DNA of 32,372 nucleotides from assembly GCA_004028765.1 (NCBI GenBank), contig SAIX01000010.1, forward strand, positions 1-32,372, written 5' to 3'. Positions 30,297 to 32,372 of the stretch are shown here, one piece after another (position 1 is the stretch's first letter; each line of letters begins with the position of its first letter). Both the position numbers and the translations under genes were made by a program. This DNA comes from Chitinophagaceae bacterium. Lineage in GTDB: Bacteria; Bacteroidota; Bacteroidia; Chitinophagales; Chitinophagaceae. The notes beneath the pieces were generated by a model that worked only from the letters and a program-made list of their open reading frames with translations, ran no database searches and was not told the origin of the DNA.

Positions 30297-32372
30297 ATGA
30301 AAAAAATAATTTCGCAGGTATTGGGATTGCTGCTGCTGGCACAAACAACCACAGCACAAAAATCCATTCTTGGTTTTGGTGCAAATTCGGCACAACAGCA
30401 ACAGAAAACCGAACAGCAGTTTGATGCACAGCTGAGTGCAGAAAGAGTGGGCGAAACGATCAAAGAATTATCGGCGGTACCACACCATGTGGGTTCACCC
30501 GGCGGAAAGGCCGTTGCAGAAAAAATACTCAGCAAATTCAAAAACTGGGGATGGGACGCAAAGATCGAAACCTACCAGGTATTATTTCCCACACCCAAAA
30601 CCAGGGTGCTTGAAATGATACGTCCCACAAAATATGAGGCGGTATTAAAGGAGATGGCGTTTAACGAAGACCCGTCTACACAACAACCCGGACAGCTGCC
30701 CCCATACAATGCGTGGAGTGCGGATGGCGATGTTACCGGCGAACTTGTCTTTGTAAATTATGGATTACCGCAGGATTATGAAGAGCTCGCAAAAATGGGC
30801 ATCGATGTAAAGGGAAAGATCGTGATCGCAAAATATGGAAACAGCTGGCGGGGCACCAAACCCAAAGTGGCACAGGAGCATGGCGCAATTGGTTGCATTA
30901 TTTATTCCGACCCCAAAGACGATGGTTATTATGCGGGTGATGTGTACCCGACGGGCGCATTCAAAAACGAATATGGTGTGCAGCGGGGTTCTATTATGGA
31001 TATGGTGATCTATCCCGGTGATCCGCTTACACCCGGAATCGGCGCTACAGCAAATGCAAAAAGGCTGGAACGTTCAGAAGCCACCAACCTGCTGAAAATA
31101 CCGGTGCTGCCCATCAGTTATCATGATGCACAACCGTTGTTACGAGCGCTGGATGGTCCCGTGGCGCCGGCATCCTGGAAGGGGGCATTGCCCATCACCT
31201 ATCATGTGGGTCCCGGAAAAGCGGCGGTTCATTTAAAACTTGAGTTCGACTGGAAACTGGAGCCTGCGTATGATGTGATCGCTAAAATTCAGGGATCCAG
31301 GTTCCCGGATGAATGGGTGATACGCGGCAACCACCATGATGCCTGGGTAAACGGGGCGGGCGATCCCATCAGCGGTGCGGCTGCGATGCTGGAAGAAGCG
31401 CGCGCAATAGGTGAGCTTGTAAAAACAGGGTGGAAACCGCAAAGGACACTTGTGTATTGTGCCTGGGATGCAGAAGAGCCCGGATTGCTCGGATCCACCG
31501 AATGGCTGGAAGACCATATCAAAGAATTGCAGCAGAAAACGGTCGTATACATTAATTCGGATGGCAATGGCCGCGGCTTCCTGGGTGTGGAAGGGTCGCA
31601 CGCGCTCGAAAATTTTATAACAGAAATTTCAAAAGATGTAACCGACCCTCAAACAGCCGTATCTGTTTTTGAAAGAGGTAAAGCAAGAGAAGCCGTAAAC
31701 GCATCAACCGCGAAAGCGAAACAGGATGCGCTGAAAAAAACAACGTATAAGCTTGGTGCCATGGGATCGGGATCTGACTATTCTTCTTTTATACAACATG
31801 CCGGGATACCGGCGCTGAACATCGGTTTTAGCGGAGAAGACCCGGGAGGAGAATACCATACTATTTTTGATTCTTACCAGGATTATAGCCGCTTTAAAGA
31901 TCCCGGCTTTGCATATGGCGTAGCGCTGGCCAAAACCGCCGGCCGTGCGGCATTACGGATGGCAGATGCGGAAACACTTCCCTTTGAATTTGGCAGTCTT
32001 GCAAAAACGGTGGACGGATATGTAAAAGAGCTGATGGCGCTTGCCGACCAGATGCGCGAAAACACATCTGCAGAAAACGCGTTGATACGCGCAAACGGTT
32101 ATGCACTATCAAACGACCCCGCTAAAAAATTACTCGCCCCCGAAACAAAACCGGAAGTACCCTACCTGGATTTTTCTTCTTTACAAAACGCATTGTGGAC
32201 ACTGGAGTTGCGTATTGAAAAACTGAATGCTGTGCAGCGAAGTGCGGCAGCAGCATCACTTAATAAAGCACTTTACCAGGCCGAACAGCAATTGCTTGCC
32301 CCGCAGGGTTTGCCGAGAAGAAGCTGGTACAAACACACATTGTATGCACCCGGTTTTTATACAGGATATGGC
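30297..32372 (+). CDS. Secreted M28 peptidase, glutamate carboxypeptidase II type (partial, C-terminus outside window)
   Basis: The reading frame is open for 692 codons to the window end. The signal peptide (about 1-20, ending TTTAQ-like QTTTAQ) is followed by an apical PA-type domain and an M28 zinc-peptidase domain. By comparison with human glutamate carboxypeptidase II, the two-zinc site is complete: H346 (GNHHDAW), bridging D356 (NGAGDP), E393-E394 (WDAEEPGLLGSTEW), D422 (INSDGNG) and H521 (GEYHTIFDSY). The C-terminal dimerisation-like helical domain is well under way (LPRRSWYKHTLYAPGFY) at the edge, so little is missing. The likely role is trimming of peptides outside the cytoplasm. It follows a terminator by about 50 bases. 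Confidence 0.9.
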   Translation, partial: MKKIISQVLGLLLLAQTTTAQKSILGFGANSAQQQQKTEQQFDAQLSAERVGETIKELSAVPHHVGSPGGKAVAEKILSKFKNWGWDAKIETYQVLFPTPKTRVLEMIRPTKYEAVLKEMAFNEDPSTQQPGQLPPYNAWSADGDVTGELVFVNYGLPQDYEELAKMGIDVKGKIVIAKYGNSWRGTKPKVAQEHGAIGCIIYSDPKDDGYYAGDVYPTGAFKNEYGVQRGSIMDMVIYPGDPLTPGIGATANAKRLERSEATNLLKIPVLPISYHDAQPLLRALDGPVAPASWKGALPITYHVGPGKAAVHLKLEFDWKLEPAYDVIAKIQGSRFPDEWVIRGNHHDAWVNGAGDPISGAAAMLEEARAIGELVKTGWKPQRTLVYCAWDAEEPGLLGSTEWLEDHIKELQQKTVVYINSDGNGRGFLGVEGSHALENFITEISKDVTDPQTAVSVFERGKAREAVNASTAKAKQDALKKTTYKLGAMGSGSDYSSFIQHAGIPALNIGFSGEDPGGEYHTIFDSYQDYSRFKDPGFAYGVALAKTAGRAALRMADAETLPFEFGSLAKTVDGYVKELMALADQMRENTSAENALIRANGYALSNDPAKKLLAPETKPEVPYLDFSSLQNALWTLELRIEKLNAVQRSAAAASLNKALYQAEQQLLAPQGLPRRSWYKHTLYAPGFYTGYG

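Noticed and set aside
1..32372. Mobile elements, CRISPR arrays, phage or defence islands
   Set aside because: No transposase, integrase, direct-repeat array or defence-type gene set was found; the gene content is conserved chromosomal. The HNH-like gene alone does not make a mobile element.

Overview
The window reads as an ordinary chromosomal stretch from a member of the Bacteroidota, most likely the Chitinophagaceae. The placement is inferred from gene content and promoter style; no rRNA or other strict marker is present. Supporting signs are Bacteroidota-typical families (DUF5916 outer-membrane-like protein, DUF2480, YbeY lacking the third zinc histidine, a fused amidohydrolase pair), no obvious Shine-Dalgarno sequences, and several start codons preceded by the Bacteroidota -7 element TAnnTTTG or a close variant. 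I see no insertion sequence, prophage, CRISPR array, tRNA or rRNA.

Layout. Positions 1-533 (minus): a truncated nadD preceded by a stand-alone FeoA-domain gene. Positions 601-5385 (plus): ybeY, a secreted CAP-domain protein, an 80-base pair of nested inverted repeats, a small degenerate HNH-nuclease-like protein, mnmG, and a lipoprotein proline-iminopeptidase-like hydrolase. Positions 5487-9977: two secreted amidohydrolase-family proteins in one operon, closed by a strong terminator. Positions 10195-16839: a DUF5916 protein, polA, a SnoaL/NTF2-like protein and a membrane fatty-acid-hydroxylase-family protein. Positions 16848-19571 (minus): a DUF2480 protein and a PpiD-like periplasmic chaperone. 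Positions 19572-20187: a gene-free region with several DnaA-box-like 9-mers beside an AT-rich block. Positions 20188-24988 (plus): nadA, an LTA-synthase-like phosphatase-superfamily membrane protein, a ThuA-like protein and a YCII-domain protein; a DsrE-family gene (minus) overlaps the last one tail to tail. Positions 25855-32372 (plus): recA, an acyltransferase, mgsA, a secreted amidase and a truncated secreted M28 peptidase of the glutamate carboxypeptidase II type.

Function. Housekeeping genes (RNA maturation, tRNA modification, replication and repair, NAD synthesis) are interspersed with exported hydrolases (iminopeptidase, amidase, M28 peptidase, amidohydrolases), which suits an organism that degrades peptides and polymers outside the cytoplasm. 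I found no convincing new multi-gene system. The observations most worth checking are the DnaA-box cluster at 19.6-20.2 kb, the parS-like nested repeats beside the degenerate HNH gene and mnmG, the phased half-sites upstream of recA, and promoter elements so close to start codons that leaderless mRNAs are likely.
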